NCBI GenBank assembly: GCA_958450325.1
Contig: OY288241.1
Location: 47,319,978-47,383,977, forward strand
Length of the DNA: 64,000 nucleotides
Origin: Agrostemma githago
Taxonomy: Eukaryota; Streptophyta; Magnoliopsida; Caryophyllales; Caryophyllaceae
Direction of reading: 5' to 3'
The translations under genes and the position numbers were made by a program. Below, in pieces: positions 1 through 11,320 of the stretch. Positions within the stretch are counted from its first letter, which is position 1, and every line of letters starts with the position of its first letter. The notes beneath the pieces are model-generated. The model did not search any database, was not told the DNA's origin, and was given only the letters and a program-made list of their open reading frames with translations.

Positions 1-1610
1 AACGTTGCTCGTCCTTGAGCAAAGACCCAAAAAGAAACTACAACTACTACTACTATCTAGACTACGCTAAGCCGATACGGGGCAATTAACGGGCTCGCTC
101 CGTCCCTTCAACTCACATCGAAATACCCATGAGATAAGGTACTTCCATGCAAGGCAAGTTGGGGCTTGCTCAAAATGGTGTATGCGACTAAACACACAAA
201 AACACATAACACGAAAGAATAGATGCATCCAAAGCAAAATTAAAACACCGAATCCCTCATCAAGACGGCGGGGAAGACACTGATTACTTACCTAAAACAA
301 CAATAGACTTCCAAGATAAATGACCCATGTAAATGAGGACTAAAGCCTAATACTATGACAACTAAGCAATATAAGTGTTGATAACTTAGCCTAGGTCCTC
401 CTAGTCTTCTAAAGGGGTACGACGGGGTGTATAAAGGAGTGGAAAAAAGTGAACCATGGATTCGTTCGACACTGTAGGTAGGTGCAGTCCCACTCTCTTT
501 GGCTAAGCCAAAAGGGTCGTTCCAAACTCAAATTTCCTAAATTAGCCCAAATAAAAAGGTGGAGTGTTTACAATTATTAGGGTGGATCGACTAATCACCG
601 CTATCTTCCTACCTCGGGACTCGGTCCTCTAGTTGGCACTTCACGACGATGAATCGATCAAAGGGCTTTTTTTTTTGAAGGAGATGTTTTTGATGGTATA
701 ATTTCATTTGAAGCTCCTTTTCTCTCCTTGTTTTTCATATTTTTGTGCCCTTTTCTCTTGATTTGGCTTGGCCGTTTTTGGCTTTTTGATTTTGATGTGG
801 TTCATAACCAAGCTTGGAGGTTATTTTTGTGTAAAATTATTGTGGTGATATAGGTGGAGGAAATTAGGTAAACGAGATCACGCGTCATTCCCGGATAACC
901 CACGAAAAGGCGGAAAGAATTTGGACTAAAGGTGCAATGGTCGTTCGAGCAAGGTCACCTAGAAAACGGGATGCAGGAACCAAGACCTAACTCCTCCATG
1001 GGTGGTCAAGGTGGTCAAATGCAAACCCCGAAGTAAACCTCTAGTAGAAAAGGTGGACTCAAGCTAAAGGATCAACAAATTAATTGATTAAGAGTCATTC
1101 TACTGGATTAAGGTCCAAAATCTACAATGGGTTATCTACAATGGAATGTAAACTCTTGTAAAAGGTTTGTAATCGGGTTTTCGAAAACATTTAGTCCTAG
1201 ACACTCTATACAAAAGCAAAAGGAACTCACGAAAAAGAAAGGGCAATAAAAGAAAACACGCGTAAAGTCATGCACTCCATACTCCATGGACATTCAAGCA
1301 CACAATCAACCACAACACCCAAAATGCTCAACTTCGAGAGCCTCCAATAGCAACAACCTAACTCCTCTACAAAATTAAAGAAAGATGGAAGGAAGTTACC
1401 AAGCGGAGTGATTTCATAATCTCTTCAATTCGTGCTTCAAGGTCGTGGTTACCTGTAAGAGTGGAGAACAAGACCGTAAACGGGACACGAAAACATAACG
1501 AGAACGAGAAAGGAAAAGGAAAAGAAAGGAGAAAAATGTTTTTGATTTTTCGAATTTTTCAAATTTTTATGGATTTTGAAAAGATTTTTAGCAAAATAAA
1601 AGATAGTAGA

Positions 1611-1645
1611 CTCCTCCCCCACACTAAAACTATACATTGTCCTCA
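1611..1645 (-). other. Polypurine-like tract of Athila-1 (secondary)
   Basis: Minus-strand 'tagtgtgggggaggag' follows a 'gaggacaatgtatag' word. This pairing is typical of the region after the last ORF of Athila elements. No LTR begins directly after it, because the expected LTR start 'tgtgctaaa' (seen at 11619) is absent here. It is therefore probably not the priming tract itself. Confidence 0.4.
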
Positions 1646-1792
1646 ATGGACAAATAGGGGAAGAACAAAAAAGATGGAAAATAAAAGTCTTTTTGGATTT
1701 TTAGGATTTTTCAAATGTTTTTGGGTTTTTCAAAATTTTTGAGAAAAGAAAAGAAAATGAAAAATGAAGAAAGCGATAAAATAGTGTCGGGC

Positions 1793-1997
1793 CTAGGTGA
1801 AATCACATCACCTAGACCCTAGCCAAGTGGGTAAGAAGTCGGAAAAGAAATTAAAAGAGAAGAAAAGAAATTAAAACGAAGGGGTGAAAAATTGGGCATA
1901 GGTGTAGTCACGTCACCTAGCCCGGATTAAGAAAAATTGAGAAAAGTTGATTAAAATTTGGATTTTTCAAAAGGGTCAATGGCGTAATCACATCGCC
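1793..1997 (-). repeat. Three spaced hairpins with a conserved loop in the Athila-1 3' leader
   Basis: Plus-strand positions 1793-1815 form an 8-bp perfect stem (ctaggtga/tcacctag) around a 7-base loop 'aatcaca'. Positions 1899-1919 form a 6-7-bp stem around 'tagtcacgt'. Positions 1981-1997 form ggcg/cgcc around 'taatcacat'. The loop word is nearly constant while the stem changes with pairing kept (ggtg/cacc against ggcg/cgcc). Confidence 0.6.
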
Positions 1998-2206
1998 TAA
2001 AGACCGGGAGTAAAACCAAGGCCGCGACGGCCGCAAAAATACCAATGGGACAATGGGACAGCTTGCAATTTGGTTCGATATAAAACAGTCACAACGATTA
2101 TAATGATGGGACAAGGAATAAGGAACAATATCATTTCAAAGATTGATTAAAGACTCACCGACCTAATCCACATACACACACAACACCGACCGACTCTGGG
2201 GATAGT

Positions 2207-3346
2207 TTAATTTGGGTAATCATTTGACGCAAAAGAAACCGTCGGAGACCCGGGTAAGGGTTGTACGCCCTCAGTGGGTTCTAGCTCAGAAAGATCAAAT
2301 AATGAACGACCCTCGGGTAACCTATAGTTCGCATACTCCCAAATTTCCATTCCTCCCAATTGGTTTAGTCGGAATTCACCGGGACCTAAGGGTAGGTCCC
2401 AATTGTGACAGTTATAAATATTGGCTCGGTTTCTGCTGGGGAGTATTAAAGCACGGTCATGGCAAATGGAGACGAGGCGATGATCGGGTACATTAAATAT
2501 CCAAGCTGGAAGATAGGCCTCATCAAGCCAAACACGGTTTTTTAGTGGGATTAGGTGGTTGGTCTCATAACCCAAGTTTTTAGCAATTAAGGTCACAAGA
2601 CCTCCACAGTCTACGAAGGGGCGTTGAGCAATAATAATTTGATGAAAATGCAACGCTACGACAAGTGGTAGGTGAAGGGGGTTAGGATTACCAAGTAAAG
2701 AGTCAGAAATCAATTGTAAGACGCACACATTGAGGTTAAGAATATTATCGGTAGACGGTATCAAGCAATGAGAAAGTATCTCGGCAAAGTAACGAATAGC
2801 GGGGTTACGGATTTCAGCGGTAAAGTTTGAATTAGGTTCAAAATCTTGTTGACCACGTGCTATGCACCGCCAAAGGTCTCTCCTAGAAGCATTAGCTTGT
2901 ACATTACTTGAAGGTTCACTAATTCCGGTACCCGATGAGGGTAGACCTTAGGCTAGGCCGAATTCAGAAACAGTTAAACAATGAGTGCTACCGAACAATC
3001 TAAATTTGAACTCTCTTGGTGTGGTCGGGTTATCGATTGTAAAGGTGCCTAAAAATTCACAAGTCAAGTCTTTATTTGTGAAAGGCACGAAATTGATAAG
3101 TCCGCTTGTTCCGGTCCTAGACAATAACTCTCTAATATCGTCCTCTATTCCTAGAATTTCCATTGTGAATGGACAAGGCCACCTTGTGCTCCAAAAGGTC
3201 TTTTCGGAGAAGGTTTGAGCAAAGGGTGTATTAGGACAAGGTGAGAGTCTAGGCTTCGAAGACTTACTAGAAGATGAACATTTAGGAGGTTTAGAAGTCG
3301 TAGCCATACCTTGTTTTCGTGCGGCTCGTTGAGCTCTTGTCTCCAT
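2207..3346 (-). pseudogene. Athila ORF1-type protein, one internal stop
   Basis: This is a single minus-strand frame of 380 codons from ATG 3346 to the stop at 2207. It is broken by one TAA at 2948-2950, with the frame otherwise intact on both sides. The N-terminus is basic and Ser/Lys-rich (about residues 1-45). A region typical of the Athila ORF1 family (Pfam ATHILA) follows, including '..FTIDNPTTPREFKFRLFG' and 'EFGLA' just before the stop. After it come 'VDCGGLVTLIAKNLG' and a Trp/Pro-rich tail. The frame sits in the position after integrase where some gypsy elements carry an envelope-like gene, but the function of this Athila protein is not established and I see no clear signal peptide or membrane segment. 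Confidence in the family is good, in any function low. Confidence 0.7.
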
Positions 3347-4229
3347 AATAGTTGCAAGAAAAATCCCGAAACTTTAGCTTTTTCTCTCTTCAAAGACCCA
3401 AGAATATAATCACCAAGTGAAAATGGAATGGAGGTTTGAATGTGAATGGGTATGGAAAGTGGTTTAATGAGGTTATGATGGGTGAAAATGTGGAGTGAAT
3501 TGTGAGGTAAATGGGTGATATAAATAAGGGTGGTTGGGAGGGAAACTTTGAAGTTTCAAAGTTGGTGGTAAAAATTTGGTGTAAAAATTTTTGGAGGGAA
3601 AGTTATGGGTGGTAAATATGAAGGAGGGAATTGAAATTGTAGTGAGGAGGTATGTTATAGGTGAATCGTCCAAGCCCATGCCGCCGGGTGAAATTTCACC
3701 CGGTCAAGCACCACCGGGTGAAATTTCACTCGACGGACTTTTCGTCGTGAAAATCGTTTTCTGCCATTTTTTCCACCAGGTGAAATTTCACCCAGTCAAA
3801 ATCTCACCGGGCGAAATTTCGCCCGGTGGTTTCTTCTTCAATTTCGGCAATTCTGGCAACTTTCCGTAGGACGAAGTTTCGCCCGGTCAGGTCCCACCGG
3901 GCGAAATTTCGCCCGGCGGTCTTGTTTTCTTCGTTTTTTTTTCCGCCTTGCCATTTCATGGCTCTTCCAATAGTCACCTAAGGATTCAAATATTGACTCG
4001 ACTCACATTACATAATCAATATCTACCACAGACATGCTTGTGGTCTTCAATTTAGCTCCATAACTTCTCCAAAAAGCGTGGTCTTCATCCAAATTAAGTG
4101 CTCCATGGCGAAATCCAAGTTCAACCATTCCTCTCAAGCAAACAAACTAACAACACAAAGAAATATAATACATATGTACAAGGTGGTTATTGAGGATACC
4201 ACCAAACCTACTTCAATTTCGAGAGGGGG
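3347..4229 (-). promoter_or_regulatory. Athila-1 pol-ORF1 spacer with palindrome cluster and TATA-like site
   Basis: The spacer holds at least five copies or variants of the 20-bp palindrome ccgggtgaaatttcacccgg (exact at 3684-3703; gcg variants at 3807-3826 and 3897-3916). Reading toward ORF1, the cluster is followed about 155 bp later by an AT box at 3520-3527 (minus 'ttatttatat') and then about 170 bp of CA/T-rich leader before the ORF1 ATG at 3346. The same palindromes occur in the element's own LTR upstream of its TATA stretch. I infer a possible internal promoter for ORF1; this is not proven. Confidence 0.5.
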
Positions 4230-6050
4230 TTAAACATCGCTCCCCAATGGGAGCTCACCAATCTTCATGGTAGCGAAGGTCTCACGAACGTGACCGGGGT
4301 GATAAATCTTCAAACGTTGTCCATTAACCATAAACTTCCCGGTTTCTGGGCTTGATATCTCTATTGATCCATATGGTTGCACCTTGGTCACATCGAATGG
4401 ACCCGACCATTTTGATTTCAACTTACCGGGGAAGAGCTTAAAGCGAGAGTTGAAGAGTAATACCTTATCACCAACGGAGAAGTCCTTACGAAGTATTCGA
4501 GAATCGTGCCATTGGCGAATTCGTTCCTTGTAAATCTTCGAATTTTCGTAGGCTTCTAGTCTTAGTTCTTCCAATTCTTGTAGTTGGAGAAGGCGGTTAT
4601 CTCCTACAAAACTCTTATCGAAGTTTAGCTCTTTGATTTCCCATTCGGCTTTATGTTCTAATTCCACCGGTAAATGACAAGCTTTACCATACACAAGACG
4701 ATAAGGAGTGGTTCTGATCGGCGCTTTGTAAGCCGTTCTTAGTGCCCAAAGGGCGTCATTTAACTTCAATGACCAATCCTTTCGGTGTGTATTTACAACT
4801 TTCTCTAAAATTCCCTTGATTTGACGGTTGGAGATCTCGACTTTCCCATTTGATTGAGGGTGGTAGGCTAGGGACATCTTGTGAGTGATACCATATTTCT
4901 TAAGAAGGTGTTCAAAGGTATCCTTCCTAAAATGAGAGCCTCCATCACTATTTATGGCTCTAGGCATACCGAATCTCGGGAAAATTACATTCTTGAAAAG
5001 CATAATTACAACCTTGGAGTCATTGGTGGGGGAAGCTACGGCCTCGATCCATTTTGAGACATAATCAACCGCTACTAAGATATACTTGTTACCAAAAGAG
5101 GATGTTAACGGACCCATGAAATCAATTCCCCAAACATCGAACAATTCAATCTCCAAGATGGGTTGAAGAGGCATCTCATTTCTTCTTGTAATATTCCCAC
5201 TTATTTGACAAGCATCGCATGCGAGAATGAAAGCTCGAATGTCCCTAAACATTGAAGGCCACCAAAACCCGCTTTGGAGAACCTTAGCAATTGTCTTTTG
5301 GTTGGCCAAGTGTCCACCATAAGATGTCGAGTGAAAGTGCTTCACAATATTATAACCTTCATCGGTCGTAACACATCGTCGGTAAATTCCATCTACACAA
5401 CGGCGAAACAAATATGGTTCGTCCCAATAATAGCGTCGGGCTTCATAACGTAGTTTCTTCCTCTCTTGTTTGGAATAATCGTCCGGAATAAAATGAGATA
5501 CTAGGAAATTGACGATATCGGCATACCAAGGTGTAATAGTATCAATGGCCATCAAGGCCTCATCTCTCATAGCTTCATTGATGGGGATACCATCATCTTC
5601 ATTGTTCTTTTTACTAACCGTTAGCCTACTAAGATGATCCGCTACCAAGTTCTCCGATTCGGCTTTGTCTTTAATCTCAATATCGAATTCTTGTAAAAGG
5701 AGGACCCACCGAAAGAGTCGGGACTTGGTCTCCTTTTTGGACATGATGTAACGAATCACCGCATGATCGGTGTGAATTATGACTTTGGAACCGGTAACAT
5801 AATTTCGGAATTTCTCCATGGCATAGACAACGGCAAGCATCTCTTTCTCGGTTGTTGTATACCTCAATTGGACTTCATCTAATGTCTTGCTTGCGTAGTA
5901 AATCACATGTAGCTTCTTGTCAACCCGTTGACCTAGAACGGCACCTACGGCAAAATTGGAAGCATCGCACATGATCTCAAATGGAAGATTCCAATCGGGA
6001 GCTTTGATAATCGGAGTGGTAGTAAGAGCAGGGTCTTTATCATGCAAAAG
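4230..6050 (-). pseudogene. Athila-1 pol, RNase H and integrase part
   Basis: The 605-codon open frame encodes the second half of pol. RNase H lies in about residues 10-150 (from 'PIIKAPDWNLPFEIMCDASN' through 'FRNYVTGSKVIIHTDH'). Next come the integrase zinc-binding H-H-C-C region (about 235-285, 'HFHSTSYGGH' then 'CDACQ') and the catalytic core with its three acidic residues: D in 'GIDFMGP', D in 'INSDGGSHF' and E in 'GKVEISNR'. The C-terminal part with 'FSVGDKVLLF' ends in an alpha-helix-poor tail. The frame is one base out of phase with the upstream RT, so it cannot be made as part of a polyprotein without a frameshift near 6047-6052. It is otherwise fully open, which argues for a fairly recent insertion. 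Confidence 0.85.
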
Positions 6051-8008
6051 GCCTCAAGACACGAGTCATCAAAAACAAAAGGTGTATCTTTCATAAGCAA
6101 AGAGGTCAAAGGCTTAGCAATTTTGGAAAAGTCTTTTATGAATCGTCTATAAAAACCGGCGTGACCTAGAAAACTCCTCACCCCTTTAACATTTATAGGT
6201 GGTGGCAAGTTCTCGATCACGGAGACTTTCGCCTTATCGACTTCGACTCCTCTATTAGAAACAATATGACCTAGGACAACACCTTGTTCAACCATAAAAT
6301 GACACTTTTCCCAATTTAAAACAAGTCTATACTCTTCACATCGAGCTAACACTTGATCAAGATTTTCAAGACAAGAATCAAAAGATGTACCATGGACACT
6401 AAAATCATCCATAAAAACTTCTATAGATTTTTCAATAAAATCGGAGAAAATAGCCATCATACATCTTTGAAACGTTCCCGGCGCATTGCATAGTCCAAAT
6501 GGCATTCTTCTATAAGCATAGGTGCCATAGGGACATGTAAAAGTGGTTTTCTCTTGGTCATCGGGATGAATGGGAATTTGAAGAAATCTGGAATGACCAT
6601 CAAGGAAACAAAAATAAGAATGATGCGCCAATCTTTCAAGCATTTGATCAATAAAGGGAAGGGGGAAATGGTCTTTTATGGTGGCCGCGTTCAATTTTCG
6701 ATAGTCTATACACATACGCCAACCGGTAATAGTCCTAGTAGAAATTGACTCACCCTTTTCTCCTTTTACAACCGTCATTCCTCCTTTTTTCGGCACAACT
6801 TCTACGGGGCTAACCCATTTACTTCCGATTATTGGGTATATAATGTTAGCCTCATACAACTTGAGGACTTCCTTCATGACAACCTCTTTCATGGTGGGGT
6901 TCAACCTACATTGACCCTCAACCGAAGGATGGTGGTCATCATCAAGGATGATCCTATGCATACAAACGTTTGGACTTATGCCTTGGAGGTCGGCAATGCT
7001 ATACCCGATGGCCTTTTTGTGTTTTCTCAAAACAATCAAAAGTTTTTCCAATTGAGGTCCATCAAGGGTAGCATTGACGATAACGGGATAATTAGTTCCT
7101 TCAATAAAAGCATATTTGAGGGAAGAGGGGAGTGGTTTAAGTTCAAGATTAGGAGGAGAAGATACCATACTCTTACCCACCGGTAGTGGTTCTACCTTAT
7201 CTACATGCAAACATTCATCTTCAAAGGGTGGAGAGTCAAATGGTTCATCTTCTTGCTTATCATCATCTATCAAGCTATACTCAACCAAACTGTCAATAAC
7301 TTCAATGGAATTCATTTGTTCAATCATTGGTTGTTTAAGAGCATGAGAAAGGAAAAACTCTACCGATTCGTTCCCTATGTTAAAAGATAATTTTCCATTC
7401 TTAACATCAACTATAGCACCTCCGGTAGCCATAAAAGGTCGACCTAAAATAATGGGGGTAGTAGTGTCTTCGGGCATATCCATGACAACAAAGTCGGAGG
7501 GGATGAAGAATCTACCAACTTGAACGGGTACATCCTCAAGTATCCCAAGTGGGTACTTGACGGACCTATCCACAAGTTGAATTGACATGCTAGTGGGTCT
7601 CATCTCCCCCACACTAAGTCTCTTGGCAATAGAATAAGGTAACAAACTAACACTAGCCCCTAGGTCACATAAAGCTTGATTAACAATAACGTTTTCAACC
7701 CGACAAGGGATGGAAAAACTACCGGGATCCTCAAGTTTCTTTGGTATTCGATTCATAAGAATGGCACTACATTGTTCCGTGAGAGAAATACATTCTTTAT
7801 CCTCTATTGTTCTCTTTTTAGTCAAGACATCTTTCAAAAACTTAGAATAGAGGGGCATTTGAGAAATTACCTCGGCGAAGGGTAAAATTACCTCTACCTT
7901 TTTCAACATATCCACGAAACGGCTAAATTGAGCATTCTCCTTCCGTGGCTTAGCTCTTTCGGGAAAAGGCAATGGAGGGACAAAGGTTGGAGGCGGTGGA
8001 ACATTGGA
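6048..8008 (-). pseudogene. Athila-1 pol, protease and reverse transcriptase part
   Basis: Minus-strand frame of about 650 codons, starting after an in-frame TAA at 8009-8011. The aspartic protease has its active-site word 'DLGASVSLLP' near residue 105 and the flap-side 'PIILGRPFM'. The RT shows 'WRMCIDYRKLNAATIKDHFP', the catalytic D in 'FLDGHSRF', and 'FMDDF' in place of the usual YMDD-type box. 'FGLCNAPGTFQR' and 'FLGHAGFYRRFI' are family hallmarks. At about 6050 the frame leaves the pol alignment ('CLEAF' then unrelated residues) and the sequence continues one base over in the RH-INT frame. Upstream the same phase continues as a charged linker (8030-8224) interrupted by stops at 8030-8032 and 8009-8011. 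Confidence 0.85.
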
Positions 8009-8029
8009 TTATTCTTCTTCATCGGCAAA

Positions 8030-8296
8030 TCATTCCGCCTCTTTTCTTTTTGCTTCTTCCGCTTCCATTTGCTCTTTCTTCTTTCTTTGTTCATTTTCCG
8101 CATTTTGAAGGATATCGAACTCCGCTTGTATTCCCCGGTTTTGTTTGGGGGAAGTGGGAGATGATTCTTGTGATGCACTTGGTTGATTGACTTTGGATGG
8201 AGTGCTTTTGGTGTTCAAGTTCAAGTTCTTCTATGGGTCCTCAAGTTCTTTGCCACCTCTCAAAATAACGGCATTTGCTTGGTGCGAAGGGTCTCT
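8030..8296 (-). pseudogene. Athila-1 gag-pol linker with stops
   Basis: The reading phase is the same as for gag and PR-RT. It carries a Lys/Glu-rich stretch ('EQRKKKEQMEAEEAKRKEAE') that probably forms a coiled coil between gag and protease. In-frame stops at 8030-8032 (TGA), near 8233 (TAG) and at 8297-8299 (the gag end) break what was one polyprotein. The preserved phase shows the breaks are point changes rather than indels. Confidence 0.6.
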
Positions 8297-9729
8297 TTAG
8301 TTTTGGGGTTGTCCGGGCAAACCATGGGGTGGATGAATTGGGACGGCTAAGGCTTTTGTTGCTTCTTGAGATTTCCAAACCTTTAGCCTTGCCTTGGTGT
8401 CTTGATGTTCATTCCATAGTTGCCCAACGGTCCTTTGCAATTCATTATAGTTTTCCCATGGGACTCCTCCTTGACCAATTTGAGAATTGTTTGGTTGGCC
8501 ATAAGATTGAGAGGGTTGATTAAATGGTGGTTGATTGAAACCTTGGTTTCCTTGAAAATTACCTTGGAACCCTTGATTGTATCCATGATTAAAATGATTA
8601 CCATGTTGATTTTGGTAATTGTTGTAATTGTTAGGAACATGGAAGTTGTTACTTTGTTGATTGAAGTTACTCCTTTGATGAGGAGGCATATATGGGGGCA
8701 TCCTTGGAGGACCTTGGTTAAAGGGCTTTTGTTCAATTTGATTAAATGGCCTCAATTGACTCCCTTGGGCACGTGGCATCGGATTTTGGACATTTTGATT
8801 GCCATAAGAAAAATTAGGATGAAATCTTGTGCCGGCATTGTAAGTATTGGAAAAGGGATCAAATTGGGGTCTTTTCCCATACACTTGTATAGCTTGGACT
8901 TCATTTGGCTCTTCAACATAAACTTCTTCATTAGGAATGCAAGAGCTAGAATCATGGCCATAATTGCCACAATGATCACATTGAACTTCCCATGTTAATT
9001 GCTTTGGAGGAGATGGTTGCCTTGGTGGAACACTCCCTTGAACTTGGTACATACCCCTAGGAGTAGGCCTTGAACTCGTGGCATCCATTCTCTTTTTTAA
9101 TTCTTCAAGTTCCGCTTGAAGCTTCAATTCATTAGAACTCGTAGATGAGGTCACTTCAACTTTCTTTCTAGAATCCCTCGATTGACCCATTCTAGAGTCA
9201 CTCCTTGCCATCTTCTCAATAAGACTTTTAGATGCCTCATCGGTGAGAGAAGAAAAGTCTCCTCCGGCGGCCGAATTGAGGTTTTCTTTGGTTATCGATG
9301 AAAGGGTGTTGTAAAATGTTTGGGTGGTTAGCCAATCGGGTATTCCATGATGTGGACATTTGCGCAACAAATCTCTAAATCTTTCCCAAGCCTCGCTTAG
9401 GCTTTCAAATTCATCTTGTTTGAATGTTTGTATCTCCATGCGATATTGGTTAGTCTTTGAAGGCGGGAAATATTTCTCCAAGAAGGCATTAGATAATTGA
9501 GCCCATGTTGTAAAAGTATTAGCGGGCTGGCCTTGAAGCTATCTACGAGCTCCATCTCTCAAGGTCTTGGGAAATAATAAACGATGCAATTGGCATGAAG
9601 TTAATCCATTGAGACGGGCTCCTACTAATTTTTCTTTAAATGAAGCAATGTGCTCTTGAGAAAAACCGTGAAAAGTATCTTGTTGAACCGCGTTTGTCAA
9701 AGAGGCTTTTAATTCATAATTACTCGTCG
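8297..9729 (-). pseudogene. Athila-1 gag, N-terminus missing, one internal stop
   Basis: The main frame runs 9538-8297 and includes the retrotransposon gag core ('LEKYFPPSKTNQYR', 'LSEAWERFRDLLRKCPHHG', 'FYNTLSS', 'SAAGGDF') and a CCHC zinc knuckle ('CDHCGNYGHDSSSC', spacing C-X2-C-X4-H-X4-C). A Gln/Asn/Pro/Phe-rich tail follows. A TAG at 9539-9541 interrupts the frame, which continues upstream to the PBS as the preceding gag helices ('NYELKASLTNAVQQ'). Gag homology starts almost directly after the PBS, with no room for the usual N-terminal part or leader, so a deletion fused PBS and gag. The protein would form the particle core in an intact element. Confidence 0.75.
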
Positions 9730-9748
9730 TTCCCCGACAACGGCGCCA
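9730..9748 (-). other. Primer binding site of Athila-1 (tRNA-Asp type)
   Basis: Minus-strand tggcgccgttgtcggggaa lies three bases inside the LTR end. It matches the tRNA-Asp-complementary PBS known from Athila elements. The same site, with one base changed, occurs in Athila-2 at 22018-22036. Confidence 0.85.
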
Positions 9749-10972
9749 CTTTGATCGCCTCCCAATCGGTTCGGTCGTTACCGAAGGACGGGGGATCAAA
9801 CGATATTTATAAGACTCGAGATAACACACAAAAAACAAACAAGTATTCGTGGTAAGTCGAGGTCGGTCCACAGGGAACGGAGGTATTGACAAGTTTAAAG
9901 AGATGTGTTTGATATCTAGAGGGGGGGTTTCTAAGGGTCGAGTCTATGGTCGAGTCTATGCTAGAGGAATCACTACGAGAATGGCTAGGGGTAATTAATC
10001 TAGGGAAAGGCGTTGGGGAGAAGTCGGGATTCGGAACATGGAATGTAAGAAGGTCGGGATCGAGTTTTTGTTGCAACATTGATAAAGGGAGCATGGCACC
10101 TTTTGGTATCTTCACCCAACCCACCTAAAAACCCGCTTTCGCGGCGAAGAAGGGTAAGTCTCTTGTTATGGTAATTTCCACCCCGAGTTTCCCCATATTG
10201 ATAGAAACGAGTCAAGGTCGGTCTAGTTGGCCGGACTAAAACAACAATGACACAACAACCACAAACAAGGTAAACCAACATGCAAGCAACCCACAATACC
10301 CCTAAATTCAAATAATCCAAGTCTTCATCCCTAAACCCCCCAACAAGAAATCTACTCACTAATCATAATGAAATACAATAAAACACTAACTATGGAAAAA
10401 CTAACAACAACATGCATATTAACTAAATCTAAGGAAACTAACAACGATGTGATGAGAAAACTACGATCTAACAATTACCCACTAAACTATGAAACTAACA
10501 AATTAATCTAGAGAATAATCTAGAACAACATAAACAAGATCTAGAGAAACTAACTACACTAAGATGATCTAAGCTAAATAATAATGAGAAAAACTAAATT
10601 AAATCTAAACTAGAGATAAGAGAGTGGAAAGAAATGTACCCATTGTGCAGATCTACAAGAAATAAGAAGTTGGCATGAATAAAGATTGAAGCTTTGATGG
10701 GGATAGTGAAGAACTTGTCACTAATTCTTCAATAAACCCGTAAATCTTCAATAAAACTTGAGTAATCTTCTTACAAACTTGTAATCTAGAGAATTGATGA
10801 TGTAAACTAAGGAGATCTACTACTAATTACTATGTAAACTACTAGATTTTTAGAGAATTACTACTAGATTGTTCTACTAATGGATGGTGTAATGTGATGG
10901 ATGCTACACTAATGGAGGCCTACTACTACTTACTTAGTCCAATGATGGATGCCTTGGGCAACAATTTAGGGT

Positions 10973-10986
10973 TATATATATATATA
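10973..10986 (-). promoter_or_regulatory. TATA-like run in the Athila-1 LTR
   Basis: An alternating AT run lies about 120 bp downstream (minus strand) of the palindrome cluster. The position fits a U3 core promoter, but an alternating TA run is not strand-specific. Confidence 0.4.
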
Positions 10987-11106
10987 GTAATCTCCTTAAT
11001 GGGTTTTTAACCTAAAGCCCAAATCCAACTCTTGCTTCATTAGTGAAACAATCTCCCTTAGCATCTTCATGGGGTTAAACTTTGCCCTGCGGTCTTGACA
11101 ATAATT

Positions 11107-11320
11107 CCCACCGGGTGAAATTTCACCCGGTCAGATTTTCTTCCTTTTTTTCGCGTTTTTGGCACTTCTTTCCGTTCGGGCAAAATTTCACCCGGTGGGC
11201 GAAATTTCGCCCGGTCAGTTTCGCCCGGTGGAGAGTGTCGAAAAATCGTCGGGGAGGCATTTTCACCGTCGGGTGAAATTTCGCCCGGTGGTGTCTCACC
11301 GGGTGAAATTTCGCCCGGTC
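11107..11320. repeat. Palindrome cluster in the Athila-1 LTR
   Basis: A perfect copy of ccgggtgaaatttcacccgg lies at 11111-11130. gcg-type variants occur at 11197-11212 and 11299-11318, with further half-copies between. These are the same words as at 3684-3916 in the pol-ORF1 spacer of the same element. Confidence 0.85.

Larger units (their letters stand above)
1..2206 (-). other. Athila-1 3' leader between ORF1 and the off-window 3' LTR
   Basis: There is no credible reading frame here. The stretch is A/G-rich on the plus strand. On the minus strand positions 1611-1645 read as 'gtttagtgtgggggagg', the purine-rich word that follows the last ORF in many Athila elements. Three short hairpins lie at 1793-1997 (separate entry). 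The open frames at 1449-1742 overlap on opposite strands and have low-complexity composition, so I do not treat them as genes. Confidence 0.6.
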
